Below, one piece after another: positions 1 to 10,839 of a DNA stretch of 24,840 nt. The position numbers and the translations under genes are program-made. The DNA comes from Isoetes engelmannii. Its lineage: Eukaryota; Streptophyta; Lycopodiopsida; Isoetales; Isoetaceae. Below the pieces are notes generated by a model that searched no databases, had not been told where the DNA came from, and saw only the letters and a program-made list of their open reading frames with translations. Numbering within the stretch: position 1 is the first letter of the stretch; every line of letters starts with the position of its first letter. The DNA is taken from contig JAANSK020183323.1 in assembly GCA_011763485.2 (NCBI GenBank), positions 1 through 24,840 of the forward strand, written 5' to 3'.

Positions 1-123
1 GTAGCTATAGCATTTTTTCCTCTGTTCTTGACGCGGAAAGCACAAAAATTTCAGAAATGGCGTCATTTCAATATGAATTTCATGCTCTGGTACGGAAAAA
101 TTTGCTCAGGCCTGTGGTTAAGG

Positions 124-228
124 GAGGTCAACCTCCTCCTCATGGGGGTCATGCAAAATAACCCTCTCAGTGTGCCGGCCGTGAGGGTTATTTTCCACAA
201 ACCCCTCATGGAGGAGATTAACCTCCTC
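124..228. repeat. imperfect inverted repeat (foldback)
   Basis: The two arms (about 124-168 and 181-228) are near reverse complements around a short centre that contains GCCGGC. Each arm carries a CCTC-rich block, a CATG block and AAAATAACCCTC. The structure could be a MITE-like foldback or the remains of a hairpin-forming repeat. No target duplication was recognised. Short open frames across it are symmetric products of the palindrome, not genes. Confidence 0.6.
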
Positions 229-245
229 TTCATCGAATAGCTCAA

Positions 246-540
246 ATCGCTTCTAATTTTAGGTTTTCAAATCTTCTAGCTTTAGGTTTTTAGATTGATC
301 TGTTATGCCTATCATTTTGTTTCTTTGGATTGAAGCTCAAGTGCTTCTAGTTTTAGGTTTTCAGATTGATCTGTTATTGCCAAAATGCTAGTATCTCTTC
401 CTTCTTTAGAGTTGCTCACCAGTCCAAAAGATAGAAGCTCGGGTGCTTCTAGATTTAGGTTTCCAAATTGATCTGTTATGCCCAAAACGGTAGTATCATT
501 TTGTTTCCTTGAATCTCCTCACTAGTCCAAAAGATTGATA
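246..540. repeat. degenerate tandem repeats
   Basis: A unit of the form GCTTCTAG-TTTAGGTTT-AGATTGATCTGTTATGCC recurs at about 271, 332 and 434. The second and third copies are about 102 bp apart, and the phrase AGTCCAAAAGAT also recurs (421 and 527). The copies have diverged and no coding frame runs through them. Confidence 0.6.
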
Positions 541-2540
541 GGCATTCATAAGTAATTTTTATGCCCTTCTTTTGGGAGATTCAGGACCTATAACTCTTAA
601 ATACGCAGCAAAAATGATGAAGATATGCATCCGTTGCGCAGTTCCGCCATTTTAAATCTGCACTTCTTCTAGAAGTCTACACTGTTTATGTTGTCACTGT
701 TTATGTTGTCACTGTTTCAGTCCTAGCTTTTGCTCTTATAAGGTTTAGCTTCTCATTTTCTTGCCCACCTTGCAGAGGTTGGTTCTGACTTGATTCCTAA
801 TGTTGAATTAAGCCTCTCACAAGTGCAGGGTTCTTGATTATTGGTCTAATCATTATTCTACATTCAGGACAAGAATATCTGGAGACCCTTTTTAGTAGTT
901 GCACCTGCTTCATTCTTGAAATTTTAGGCATATGACGTCAATCGCTTATGTCCACAATTGACGATCTTACCTTACTGGGGTGCAGTGCTTTGGAAGAATA
1001 TAAATCCTAAGAGACTTTATCAAAGGCAGGCTTTCCATCCTTCAATGCTTCATCCATAACATATATAGTCTCATAGACATGTTTTGATTTGCAGGGAAGT
1101 GCCATTAGATTCTTGATGAAGCCCAAGCAATCAAATGTGCAAACAGGTGACATGTTTATCTTTTTTGGTCTTCATTCTCCAAATACTTACCATTTGCTTG
1201 GCGATCTCCAATGTAAGGTGGAAAACCATGTTGAGCTTCAAGTGCAGAAACTGCTTACTTCTCATCTCCGGGCAACCAGATTATAGAAACTTATAATATG
1301 GTCTGAATTTTTGCGTTCTTTGTCTACCCAGTCTTTGCTATTCATGATAGACCTTTAGTATAAACTATGAACAACCTCGCATGTTGACCTGCCTTTGCAA
1401 TAAAAATGCACAACAATCAACACTTCATGAGTGCCTAGAGCACCTGATGTTTGAATATATTGGAACTCAGAAACTCCATAACTTCTATTCTTTATGCCAT
1501 GTTTTCTATCAATATCCAATTTATTGTTGGCTTAGATGCAATGTTATGTTTAAAAGTATTATTTGAAAGTTCGAAAAAAAATACCAATGGCTCATGACAT
1601 TTGTTTCTGTTCTATAGTTGTATGTGGTAGAGCGGATAGACCCACTGCAAAAGGATTAAGGTTTGGAATTCTTATGAAGGTCTAGAATTCTTATACCGCT
1701 AATGCCTGCATATTCCTGATAAGCATAGCTCTAGAACATGTATTAGTAGTGGTCATGTATTCTAGCTCAATCAGGAGAATATGTAGTATCTTTAACTACT
1801 TTGTATTATGGTATTTTCTAAGCAATATTTTAGTTTTGTAACTAAATTGCTCTATTTTCTTTAGCTATCGCAGGTGCAGGTGCTGGTTGACGCCGATCAC
1901 ATCAGAAGCATAAGCCTAAAGGTTTAACTAGCAGATTCATTCTTTTTCAAGAGGAGATAGATGGACCTTAATAGGCCAAATTTACGGTGGAGAGTCATCT
2001 TCAGCTTTCATTTCTTATGTTTTTTTTTGTCCTTCCTTTTGATTCCTTTCTTCAAGATTTACGTTCTATTGCTTTCTATTTGATGATGCTTCAACTGCTA
2101 GTTGACTCCCTATACGTGCTTGCATGTGACCACCATATTTGACCTTTATTGTAAAGGAGAGGCATTGGTGAGTGTTTGCAAGTTCTGCAAGATTTGGTGA
2201 ACATGTATGCTAACGGAAAAGCTTTATAAAGCATTGCATTGCTCACAAGCTATAGATTTGGACCCAGTATGACATATTTTCCATTAAGTCTAACTCTTTG
2301 TTTGGTCATTCAATCGCCGCATTCTTCTTGCTTCAATGTTGTGATTTGAACGCTTAATTTTTAGTTTAAAAACTCTTAAAGGACTTGGTTAAGTTGGACT
2401 TTCTCATCAGGGTCTGCTTCTTCATCACTTGAGGCTACCACCACTTGGATATGCTAGTTTTTGGCTGCATTTTGTTGTCTGCCACCGTATTCTTGATAAC
2501 GAATTTACTCATCCTTCCTTCACTGACTTGTATAGAACAA
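541..2540. other. non-coding stretch with two weak exon-like segments
   Basis: I recognise no gene here. Two short segments have splice-like borders and an open frame: 1095-1146 (after TTTGCAG, before GTGACA, reading GSAIRFLMKPKQSNVQT) and 1874-1921 (after ATCGCAG, before GTTTAAC, reading VQVLVDADHIRSISLK). They could be isolated exons of a decayed gene but match nothing I know. A short TATGTTGTCACTGTT tandem lies near 687-715. The part from 1951 to 2044 is a dispersed repeat listed separately. Confidence 0.25.
1951..2044 (+). repeat. dispersed direct repeat, copy 1
   Basis: This segment (AGAGGAGATAGATGGACCTT, then GGCCAAATTTACGGTGGAG, then GTCCTTCCTTTTGAT) is matched by 4012-4120 in the same orientation with scattered changes and an extra 16 or so bases after ACCTTAATA. 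It is non-coding. The family is unknown. Confidence 0.7.
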
Positions 2541-2542
2541 TA

Positions 2543-2790
2543 ACACATGGCCAGCGGATCCTCTCTTCCGGGATCCCGCGTCGTGTGGCTGTTAACGGTT
2601 GATGTTATCCACCGTGCTGATCCCCTCCTCCGAGATCCCGTGTGCATGTGACCTCTAATAAATTGGGCACATGGTAGTGGATCCCCTCCTCCGGGATCCC
2701 TGCCCCCGGGGGGTGTTAACGACGGTTGTTATCCACCCTGGTGATCCCTTCCTCGGGATCACAAGGGCACGTGGCATTGGATTATAGTCT
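2543..2790. repeat. GC-rich tandem repeat, about 125-bp unit
   Basis: Two adjacent copies start at 2543 and 2668 with CACATGG, and a third partial start (CACGTGG) lies at 2768. Each unit contains GGATCC-CTC-CGGGATCCC, GTTAACG and TTATCCACC in the same order. Repeated GGGATC/GGATCC boxes make each unit locally self-complementary. GC content is clearly higher than in the flanks. No frame is shared between the copies. Confidence 0.75.
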
Positions 2791-2799
2791 AATAGAAAT

Positions 2800-3230
2800 G
2801 ATCTAACCTTTAAGAGTGGACGAGATCCTGGAGCACATAATATCGGGGCCGTGGTGAATATTAATATTAATTAATTAATTTCCAGTTTTCAATATGGCAT
2901 TTGTAGGGAGGGATCCCGGTGGAGAAAATCACATCGGCGCATTGATTGTCAGCCATCAGATGTGGTGAGTCTGCAAATTGCAGCTGACAGGCTTCTGCGT
3001 TGTATACCCGCCTCTGAAATCCCATCGTCCTCCATACATTCAATTGAATTCAATGCTAACGGTTGATTATGAGGCGTATGTCTCTAATCAAACACTGCCA
3101 CGTAGCGGATGGGGATACCAGAGGACGGGAGACAATTTCGTCGAAATCGTAGAACACTGAGGAGCGCCAAAGTGTTCTTCCCCTTTCAGAGTTCTGTGCA
3201 TTTGGAAGGAGGGGGATTTATTGGGAGGTC
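2800..3230. other. no recognisable gene
   Basis: AT-rich DNA with a TTAATTAATTAATT run near 2864, followed by more GC-balanced sequence. A short open frame at 2978-3160 has no recognisable domain. The stretch could be the upstream region of the candidate start at 3231, but I see no clear TATA box. Confidence 0.3.
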
Positions 3231-3762
3231 ATGGCGGCACCATCGCAGCTGAGGAGTTGGACGGTTGCAGAAGCTTTTACCCAAGGTTTTACCTCTGGAA
3301 GTAGCAGTTACCACAGTAAAACCAGTCGGACGAACTCTGTATTAGTTCCTTCTAACAGTTTTTTATCCTTTTTAACTATTTCTGACTGTTTGTCTTAGAT
3401 GGACATGCCGATACAGTTGGAGAGCAGCCTGAATACCGGCTTGGATGAGAACCTTGTGTTCGATGAAGAGGCTTTGTCATTCAAGATTCGGTAGTTTTTT
3501 GGTAGACCCGAAGATGCATCGGAGAACAAGGTCCGGTCGCCAAAACCCAGACCGAATGAAAAAAAAAAAGCAAACGGGGAACTGTGCTGAGGAAGAAAAC
3601 CGAGTTTCTGTCGATGCCCAACTCCAAAGAGATTTGTTTCGAGCGGGGGCCAAGGATTGTGCAGAAGAGTCGGCTCAGGTTATAGATGGCGAGCTTGAGA
3701 TAGATATTCCCGACTTGCACAAGTTCCAGGCTAAAGAGGCTAAGGGGAAAGTTCCAGGCTAA
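3231..3762 (+). pseudogene. possible broken gene fragment, family unknown
   Basis: An ATG at 3231 in a good plant start context (GTCATGGCGG) opens MAAPSQLRSWTVAEAFTQ, followed by a possible donor (CAAG/GTTTTA). After a possible acceptor at 3399, a frame reads MDMPIQLESSLNTGLDENL and on to a TAG at 3492. The sense continues past this stop (FFGRPEDASENKVRSPKPRP), and after a frame change near the A-run at 3559 the plus frame runs to 3762 with the acidic segment QVIDGELEIDIPDLHKFQ. The charged, low-complexity wording looks like a real protein rather than chance, but the parts do not join in one frame. I do not recognise the family. It may be a pseudogene or may be misread. Confidence 0.3.
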
Positions 3763-4011
3763 AGAGGCACAAGTTTCAAACTGAATTGAATTGAATAAAA
3801 TTGAATACTTTTAAGCGAACAATTAAGGATTGCATTGAAAACTCCAACCACAACAAATGACAAACAAAAGATTTGCATTCTCACATGTTACCTCGAGGAG
3901 GGCTACGAATGCTGCCACTTTGAACTAGTTAGATATATCCAAAGATGAGCATTAGCCATGACCAAACTAGATTGGGCATTGCTTCTATGTACCAGATTAA
4001 TTGCAATTTGA

Positions 4012-4120
4012 AGAGGAGGTAGACGGACCTTAATATCAGACTATCACAATCGGCCAAATTTATGGTGGAGAGTCATCTTCAGATTTCACTGCTTATGTTT
4101 TTTTAGTCCTTCCTTTTGAT
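4012..4120 (+). repeat. dispersed direct repeat, copy 2
   Basis: Partner of 1951-2044, same orientation: AAGAGGAGGTAGACGGACCT, then CGGCCAAATTTATGGTGGAG, then GTCCTTCCTTTTGAT. Similarity stops at TTTTGAT on the right, so the right border of the repeat is probably near 4120. Confidence 0.7.
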
Positions 4121-7100
4121 GTAGTGCACAATAACTTTACCTTTCTTCTTTTAGTGCTTGCTCAAGCGTCATCCCATTTGGAGCTTTTGAAGATCATCAG
4201 GAAGATCGTTCGCACTATAGTAGTTGCCCCAAAAGTAGCATTCATTTTGCTTCCATCGCGTTCCTTGCCATATTCTGTTGAACTTCCAAATTCTTAGATT
4301 CAAATTCTTAAATTGCTGAGACAGACTGATCAAAAGGATGTGAAACAATAACATGTATCCGCTTTACATCTTTCTTGCGGCTTGCAACACCCAAGCTATC
4401 AGCTACTAAAAACTTGGTTATGTGATTTGAGGAAAATTCTTGTTGTGACTCAACTACAACACTATATATGAATATAAGGACATCTTTCTAACCACGTTTG
4501 CTCATGGATTATGTTCTTCAAAATTGTATAGATCGGCATTTTATTTCTATAAAAGAAGCAAGAGATTGCCAGCAGTTAAAGCATGAATATATTTCTTTGA
4601 GCTTATGCAATATATACATGGACAGTGCTAAAATTTTGGAATGATGCAAATGGACACTTTGTTGCAGGTGTTTCCCCATGTGAAAACATGCCTGCTGGTT
4701 GGGAACGTTTTTTATGTGCCACTGCATAATGAGGTTGCGCTAACTTGTACATAAGAATCAGTTGCAATGACCATATTGTTATCAGATATGTCTGAAACAA
4801 GGACATCCAATAATATGGATCAAACTTTGCTATGGACCTTTATATGGGCTTATTTTAGTTTAATGGGGAAACCAAATTCCATGGATGTTGGACGAGAACT
4901 TGGATTTAGAAGTTCGAGGCGTGGACAATTATCCTTTATCGATGCATCACATTTCAAATAATGAACACGTTGTGGATGTCAGGCCATGATTCTCCGTAGT
5001 TGGTCTAGGAGATTTAGAACGTAGTAGCTTGGATCATATTAGTACTTCTCAAATGTCCATCTATACAAGATCATAATGGGAACTCTTGGGAGAAGCCAAA
5101 ATGGTGGTTCTGCTGCAAGTACTTCATCTTCTTCAAGGCCCAATAGGCCAGGCACTTCTTATAATCTTTCACGCCAAAGACTTAGTCCTTATAAGTTATG
5201 GATCTCCATAGAAGTTACAATTACTGTAAGCCAAAATGTTGCATCTCGAGATGAAAAGCCTCAAAAATCCCTTGAACGTGTGGGTTGTTTGAATGTGTGC
5301 TGGATATATGGATGGATGTCAGGCTGCACTCCCATTATTATATTGGTGTCACATGCAAAGGCATGGCCCTTGGAATGATGAGTAGGAATTCTCTTTACAA
5401 TTAACTCCTCCACCTTCAAGTCCTCCAGCTTCTCCACCCAATGATAATTATGTTACATAGGACGCGATCCTTACAAGTGCTACTTGTTTTTGCTGTGTTT
5501 TGGCATTCACCCATGTATCAAGTTTTTTTTTATGTCTCAAACAGGTTGATCAGATGTATACCACGCACCGGAGCCATGACTTTCTCAGATGAGAAGGCAC
5601 AAAATTACAATGTAAACTGTCCTTCTTTGGTATTTAAAAAGAAGATGGTTATAACATGTCAAAGATACGACTTGATTAAAAAGAAGGGGGCTTGTGCTTC
5701 ATCCAAGGAGGCAATAGAAACTCAATGATGCTGGTGATGCAGTTTAAATAATACTGACATTCACACACCAATGCAGCACCCAGAGGCCAAAACATTGCAG
5801 ACATAAGGCTGATTTTATACCACATGTACAAAGAAAAGGCACAGAGATTGGCTGAGACTAGAAAATTGGATAACAAGTAGTGAAATAGAGGCATAAACTC
5901 GAACAGAAGACTGTCTTCATGTTCTTCAAGTCATCCATGCTCTGGCCTTTCTCCATTGGGAGCCAATGTAGATCTTCAATACGAAAAGTGGCAACTGAAT
6001 TGAATGATATTTAAGAGGTGTTATAGCTGTGTGTCAACATAATGCACGAAGCCGACACGAGGCAACCTTGATCGCCCTTAGAAATGCCAATAGTTGTGAA
6101 CCTTAAAATGAAACGAGCAACATAAAACCCAGAAAGATGAGTAAGGTATTGAACAGATCTTGTCCAAGTGGGAGCTTATTGCTATTGTTTTGACATTTAA
6201 TACACTTCAGGCTATTGTTGGTTATATTGGAATGCTAAGCCTGCTAATGTGGTGACAATTAACACACTTGTTCAGACGATTAACATACTTGTGTTAAGAC
6301 TCTTCTTGGTTATATGAGAATGCTAAGCAAATTGAAAGATTCTTTGCTTTGGAAGAGTCGATAGTTGTTGAGGACATAGAGGTAACTCTTACTCTGACTG
6401 TTTTAGAAATCAAACAAATAGTTTGACATATCTCGTTAAAAAATTAAGTGGATCCCTCCATTTCACCCATGTACAAATACGAATTTGTTACGCATGTTAA
6501 TCTGTTGTGTCAGAAATGCTTAAAAAGTCTTACTTAACCAATATGCTCAAACGCATGTAAAATGTGCGAACAAATGTTAAACATCATATGCAATATAGCA
6601 GTTTGATTGATTATCTTCTAAATTTCCAGAAGTATGAACTTCAATGGACTTTATTTTACAGCATTAAATGGCATTATATTCTGGAGAGTGCTTGCCTATT
6701 TTGAATAAGTTGGCCAATGTAGGTTCAACATAGTATTTGGAACATTGTGCTTAATTGGATAACTATGAAAACAATCAGTTACCATTGTTGTTCTTTGTTT
6801 ATGCACCATATTTTGCATATGTGACGTACCTTAAATGGGTAAGTTTTCTAGTATGTTTCTACAAAAGTGTCTACCATGACTGCTACAGAATAAGGAGACT
6901 AGCGAATCAAAATAAGGAAACATAATCGTACTCCAATGTGGAAAATGCAAAAGCTTGTCCACATGTTGAAGGACTCACGCCTGTTTACACAATTGGAAGA
7001 AGATTTTTGACAGATTTGAAACTATCTTTGTAATTTCTCATATCGAATTCCTTTTGGCATATGAACAAACCCTAAAGATTTGGAAATGTGGATCTTTAAT

Positions 7101-7360
7101 TCTCCTTTCCCCACTCCTTAATCTTCAGATTCTTATTAGGAAGATGTCATCCTAACCACCACAATTAAGTTTAAAATAGGTAATGGACTACATAATGCAT
7201 CCAACAAAACCCCAAGTTAGAATCACAATTGTAGTGTCACCTCTAGATGTCATGTCATCCAAACACAAACTAATAAGCACTACATTTATCTTCATCGTTT
7301 AACTTCACCAAACAAGCAATGCAGACTCTAAAACTGTCATAACCTAACCCAACTACGCAA

Positions 7361-7402
7361 TCCAACCCACCCCTTCCCCGAGCCTGCGCTACCGCTAGTT
7401 AG
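7361..7402 (+). repeat. short dispersed repeat, copy 1
   Basis: A C-rich block ending in GAGCCTGCGCTACCGCTAGT. It is related to 8021-8068 and 12082-12128, which share the order TCCAACCCACCC, CCCCAAGCCT, GCTAGTTA. All are on the same strand. The element is unidentified and non-coding. Confidence 0.55.
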
Positions 7403-8020
7403 AAAAGGTTTTATATTTATATTGTGACAGGCGCATTAGACAATTTGTAGAATATTTTTGTTTTAGAATGGCAAGGGACTGTCAAGGGTCATCTATAAGC
7501 ATATGTAGAAAAACACATCAATTTTAAACTTAACGATGAAAAGGATAATGATCTTCACTTGCAGAGGATGACTCCATATCTATTACATCTAGCTCCAGCA
7601 ATGCACTAGTGAGGGAGATACACTGTGGGGCTAGACATAGTATAAGATTATACATCCTATGCCTTTGAACATTATGTTTGGTCATGACAATAAAGTTTGA
7701 GCATAATACTTTTGTGATACAGGTTCAAGTATGATCAATTGGTCTTGTGGTGGAGACCTCAAACCTGCCATATGTAATGGATAATCACATGCAAAGCAGT
7801 TCCTAGCATAGAATCGGAATGATGGCGCCTAGGAGTGCATTGGCTTCCATGTTAAGTGAAGTATGTAGTCATGATGTGGTGAAGAATAGACTAATGTCCT
7901 TAATAGAAAATAGGGAAAAAAATCCTTTTTTGAGAAAGGAAATCATATGGATCTAGGGAATGTGTAAATAAAATATCCTTACAGTAGGAATTATACGTGC
8001 AACCAACTTTTGACCTTCTT

Positions 8021-8068
8021 TCCAATCCACCCTACCCTTTGCCCCAAGCCTATCTCCTGCTAGTTAAT
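8021..8068 (+). repeat. short dispersed repeat, copy 2
   Basis: Reads TCCAATCCACCCTACCCTTT followed by GCCCCAAGCCTATCTCCTGC and TAGTTA. It is the best match to 12082-12128 and a weaker match to 7361-7402. Confidence 0.55.
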
Positions 8069-8186
8069 ATAGCTACAGCAGCCAGATGGCTTTCTGATTA
8101 TAGAATAGAATAAATTTTTATCGTCCATGGAGACCAATTGACCTATGGGACCTAAACAAAGAGAGTAGCAAGCCGATTACTGTCAG

Positions 8187-8216
8187 GATTAAAAAACCCC
8201 GCCCCGAAGGGCTTTT
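8187..8216 (-). other. UUCG stem-loop in LINE 3' region
   Basis: On the minus strand GCCC-TTCG-GGGC (8201-8212) forms a four-pair stem closed by a stable UUCG tetraloop, flanked by AAAA on one side and GGGGTTTTTT on the other. It lies past the last coding motif of the LINE, in the position of its 3' untranslated region. Some LINE families need a 3' stem-loop for recognition by their own reverse transcriptase. That role is inferred here. Confidence 0.5.
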
Positions 8217-8389
8217 GAGGGAAAAACCTTGGCAGTAATAAGTATGTTGGCATACTGTACAATAATATAGTGTCATTCAATACCACACAGTTGAGTCCGT
8301 GTATCCATCACCTCTTAAAGATATGAGCCCAGTAAGCCCATGGACGTCGTGTTCAATAGCTCATGCAATGACTGGCCAGGCACAACTAA

Positions 8390-9975
8390 CTGAACATACC
8401 GTGCTCGAATATGATCAAATGCTGGGCAAGTCTGAAGTGCATGACATTCGTCTTCAATGACTCCCTGTAGGCAACACTGACAGATCATGTCCTCGCGTGC
8501 CTCCCGGGTCCATTGTCATGTCTCAATCCGGAGGCGATGTGCACCTGTTCGGATGGAAGCTATCAGTCTCCGCCTCTTCATAGGCAAATGAGTACGCAAA
8601 TAGTGTTGTGGGCCTCCGGTGAGCATAGGATTGACCTGCTGCCTATAATGTGCCAGTGCATCTGCATCCCAGAGTTTGCTATGGAAGCAAACCTCAAGAT
8701 ACTGCCTCAATTGATCATGATCCTTCTCGGTTCGTACGTGCACGCACCTGTGTGCCTGCACATTCCATCGGGAGAACCACTGAGCTTGCTTGTCCTTCCA
8801 GCAGGCTTTGAGGTGTTGTGGCCCCATTGCTACAGCTAAAGCAAGATTGGGCAAACGAGCATCCCCCATACCAAAGATCTTCTAGAAGTAAATAATATGA
8901 CGGTCCAGTGCGGCCCTCTGAAGGGTCGAGAAACCCGTCTTCTGCAGTAGAATCTGATATGGAACTGTGGACTTCACCCCAAGTGCTCGTGCCAAGAAAG
9001 CCTGCTAGACCTGTTTTAGATCATTCCAAGTGGCAAGGGATATGACTGGACCCCACACCTCCACCCCGTACAAGAGAACAGGTTCGGCCAGGGCCCTGGA
9101 TAGGTGTGCCTGATGACCCCAGGCATACAGCTATGCCTTGTGACTGGTATTCTGCATGGCATACAGTGCTTTCCAACCTGCTGTGATGCGCAATCTGATG
9201 GAAGCATCCCAGTGTGTGGTAGTAGAGAACTCAGTTCCCAAATATTTGTAGGTTGGAGCTACCTCCACATTCTGTCCCTGATAAGTGAGGGAGGGAGCCC
9301 TTGGTTGTCGGGAGGATGAAACTAGCAGCACCCTAGTTTTGGCTAAGTTAACCTTCATGCCAGTGAACTGGCAGAAGGTATCTAGAGCATCTAGGTGACG
9401 TTGCATGTCTTCTGGAGTGTGGGCCAAGAGGTCTACGTCGTCAGCATATACGAGTTGCCGAACTATTTGCTGCATGAGTTGAGCACCCACCCCTCCATGT
9501 TCAGCAAGCCAATCTTCCAACCGATCAATGTAGAGGGGGCAACCCTGGCGCACTCCAATACTACTAATGACAAGCTCTCCCAATGATGTCAGATGGCCTG
9601 AGCATATGCCTCATATAACCTGTATATTGCATTTTGCAAGTCAACAGGGGTCCTTAGATGCCTCAATCTGTCCCACAACTTGTCCCTAGGCACAGTATCA
9701 AAAGCTTTTGCGAAATCCACAAAGCAACAGTACAAGTCTTGGCGACGAATCCTGCTATCTTTAATCAGGGTTCTGAGAGTGAAGATATGATCAATAGTGG
9801 AGTGTCTGGGCCGAAAACCTGCATGTGTGAGAGCACGGACCTCCTCATCCTCTGCCCTTATTGTCAACCGTAGCTCCAGGATGCCATCCAATAATTTTGC
9901 AAAGAGGGAGCTGACCATGATCGTGCGATAGTTGGCTGGGCAATTAGGGTCACCTGTCTTGTGTAGATACATCGG
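8390..9975 (-). pseudogene. LINE reverse transcriptase, broken
   Basis: Reading leftward on the minus strand: the palm entry (TGDPNCPANYRTIMVSSLFA), AGFRPRHSTIDHIF, then the first catalytic aspartate in FVDFAKAFDTVPRDKLW (within 9589-9972). After a stop and frame change near 9586 come GVRQGCPL and the catalytic YADDV at 9434-9448, GMKVNLAKT and YKYLGTEF. Downstream frames give LLYGVEVWG, the thumb/C-terminal region (8516-8869), and a Cys/His cluster with the spacing C-X2-C-X9-H-X4-C near 8430-8500, as in the C-terminal zinc-binding regions of many plant LINEs. GVRQGCPL runs straight into YIDRLEDWL, so the few residues usually found between them (SPxLF-type) are missing. Several in-frame stops show that the gene is dead. 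Product, if intact: an RNA-dependent DNA polymerase for target-primed insertion. Confidence 0.85.
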
Positions 9976-10560
9976 CTAGATCATGCTTTATGTATATAAA
10001 TACAACGGCTAGATTATGCGGCTAATGCAAGCATCATTTATTATAAGAATAAGTGGCCACCTATATATTCCAAGGAATAAGTCCATACGAAGCATCTAAA
10101 ATAGAGCTTTTTTATTTTTTAACAAAGCCTTATCTCCAACCATTCAACCCTTTTTCTAGAATCAAGGTCGCAAAAGAAAACCTTGCCTTTTTGTTGGTCG
10201 CAAAAAGCATATCCTACTTTTTTTAATTCTATTTTCATCTTAAACCTTATTCATGTTTAGAAGTTCCATGTCCTAAATATCCCAAGTACAATCATTTGCC
10301 TTTAACATGTATGAACCAATTACTTCCTCACAAAACTTTTTGTGGACCATAGCCACTTTTTGATTTGTCCTTTTTGGGTTGCCCGAAGGGCATACTCTAG
10401 GTGAGGAAGGGAGAAGCTGAGTATATTTGGAAATATTCTTGATATAGGGTTTAGATTGAAGCAGAAGTCAGGATAAACCCATGAGATGCCATTTCTACGG
10501 GCGGAGATGAGATTTATAAACAAAAAATAAGAATAAAATTGACACCCCCTCTCAACATTC
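9976..10560. other. no recognisable gene
   Basis: AT-rich DNA. A segment at 10371-10410 (GGTTGCCCGAAGGGCATACT followed by GAGGAAGG) has an inverted relative at 23081-23130. A minus-strand open frame at 10320-10523 has no recognisable domain and overlaps that repeat. Confidence 0.4.
10371..10410 (+). repeat. dispersed repeat, plus copy
   Basis: Contains GTTGCCCGAAGGGCATACTC and TGAGGAAGG. The reverse complement of 23081-23130 reads GTTGCCCAAAGGGCATACCC followed a few bases later by TGAGGAAGT. GCCCGAAGGGC is itself an inverted repeat, so a small foldback element is possible. Confidence 0.5.
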
Positions 10561-10586
10561 TAAATTGGAACATGCAATCTGTTCAG

Positions 10587-10684
10587 TCGAACTAGCAGTT
10601 GCATGCAAGGAAAGCTATGAAGAAAGCCGGAAGGGAACTTACAGCGTTGTTGAAGAAAAAGCTCGGATCATGAAGAAGCAAAGG
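10587..10684 (+). other. isolated exon-like segment
   Basis: Preceded by TCTGTTCAG and followed by the strong donor GTATGTAC, this 98-base segment is open and reads ELAVACKESYEESRKGTYSV then VEEKARIMKKQR. The charged, helix-like wording and good splice borders suggest a real or former exon. No partner exon was recognised and I cannot name the family. It could be upstream debris of the same gene as the PPR fragment that follows, but there is no direct evidence. Confidence 0.3.
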
Positions 10685-10839
10685 GTATGTACTTGGGAGC
10701 AGAGACATGGCAGCATATCGGCTATGTTTCTCCCTTGTTTGCTAGCATTCAACGGATTTGCCATTATCAAGCACATCCACATTTCTTTCACAGTCAGATC
10801 TTGGAAAGGAATATAGAAAGTATTTGGCATACGAGTGTT

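Larger units (their letters stand above)
3790..8100. other. long stretch without a supported gene
   Basis: Several short open frames occur (4518-4806, 5076-5378, 5441-5728) but none has a recognisable domain. The frame from 5076 begins with a Ser/Arg/Asn-rich segment, and a proline-rich phrase (LTPPPSSPPASPPNDNY) lies out of frame near 5402, so an old coding fragment around 5.05-5.7 kb is possible. A diverged 30-base duplication (TTGGTTATAT-GAATGCTAAGC) lies at 6210 and about 6297. I see nothing else. Confidence 0.4.
8100..9975 (-). mobile_element. 5'-truncated LINE (non-LTR retrotransposon) relic
   Basis: A minus-strand element running from about 9975 (5' side, truncated inside the reverse transcriptase) to roughly 8100 (3' side). 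It is more GC-rich than its surroundings, which supports insertion. The endonuclease domain and the start of the reverse transcriptase are absent. The 5' break lies at the duplicated phrase CGGCTAGAT (about 9973 and 10009), and the host side has no coding continuation. The 3' part after the last coding motif holds a UUCG stem-loop and then AT-rich sequence near 8100-8120. I did not find a clear target duplication. The exact clade is not assigned. Confidence 0.85.

Noticed and set aside
4518-5728. Candidate gene from overlapping frames, including a proline-rich phrase near 5402
   Set aside because: The frames do not join, no splice series is convincing and no domain is recognised.
8513-8839. 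Plus-strand open frame of 108 codons
   Set aside because: It lies antisense to the LINE C-terminal region, whose minus-strand sense has recognisable family text; the plus frame has none.
9395-9873. Plus-strand open frames across the reverse transcriptase
   Set aside because: They are shadows of the minus-strand frames that carry FVDFAKAFDTVP and YADDV.
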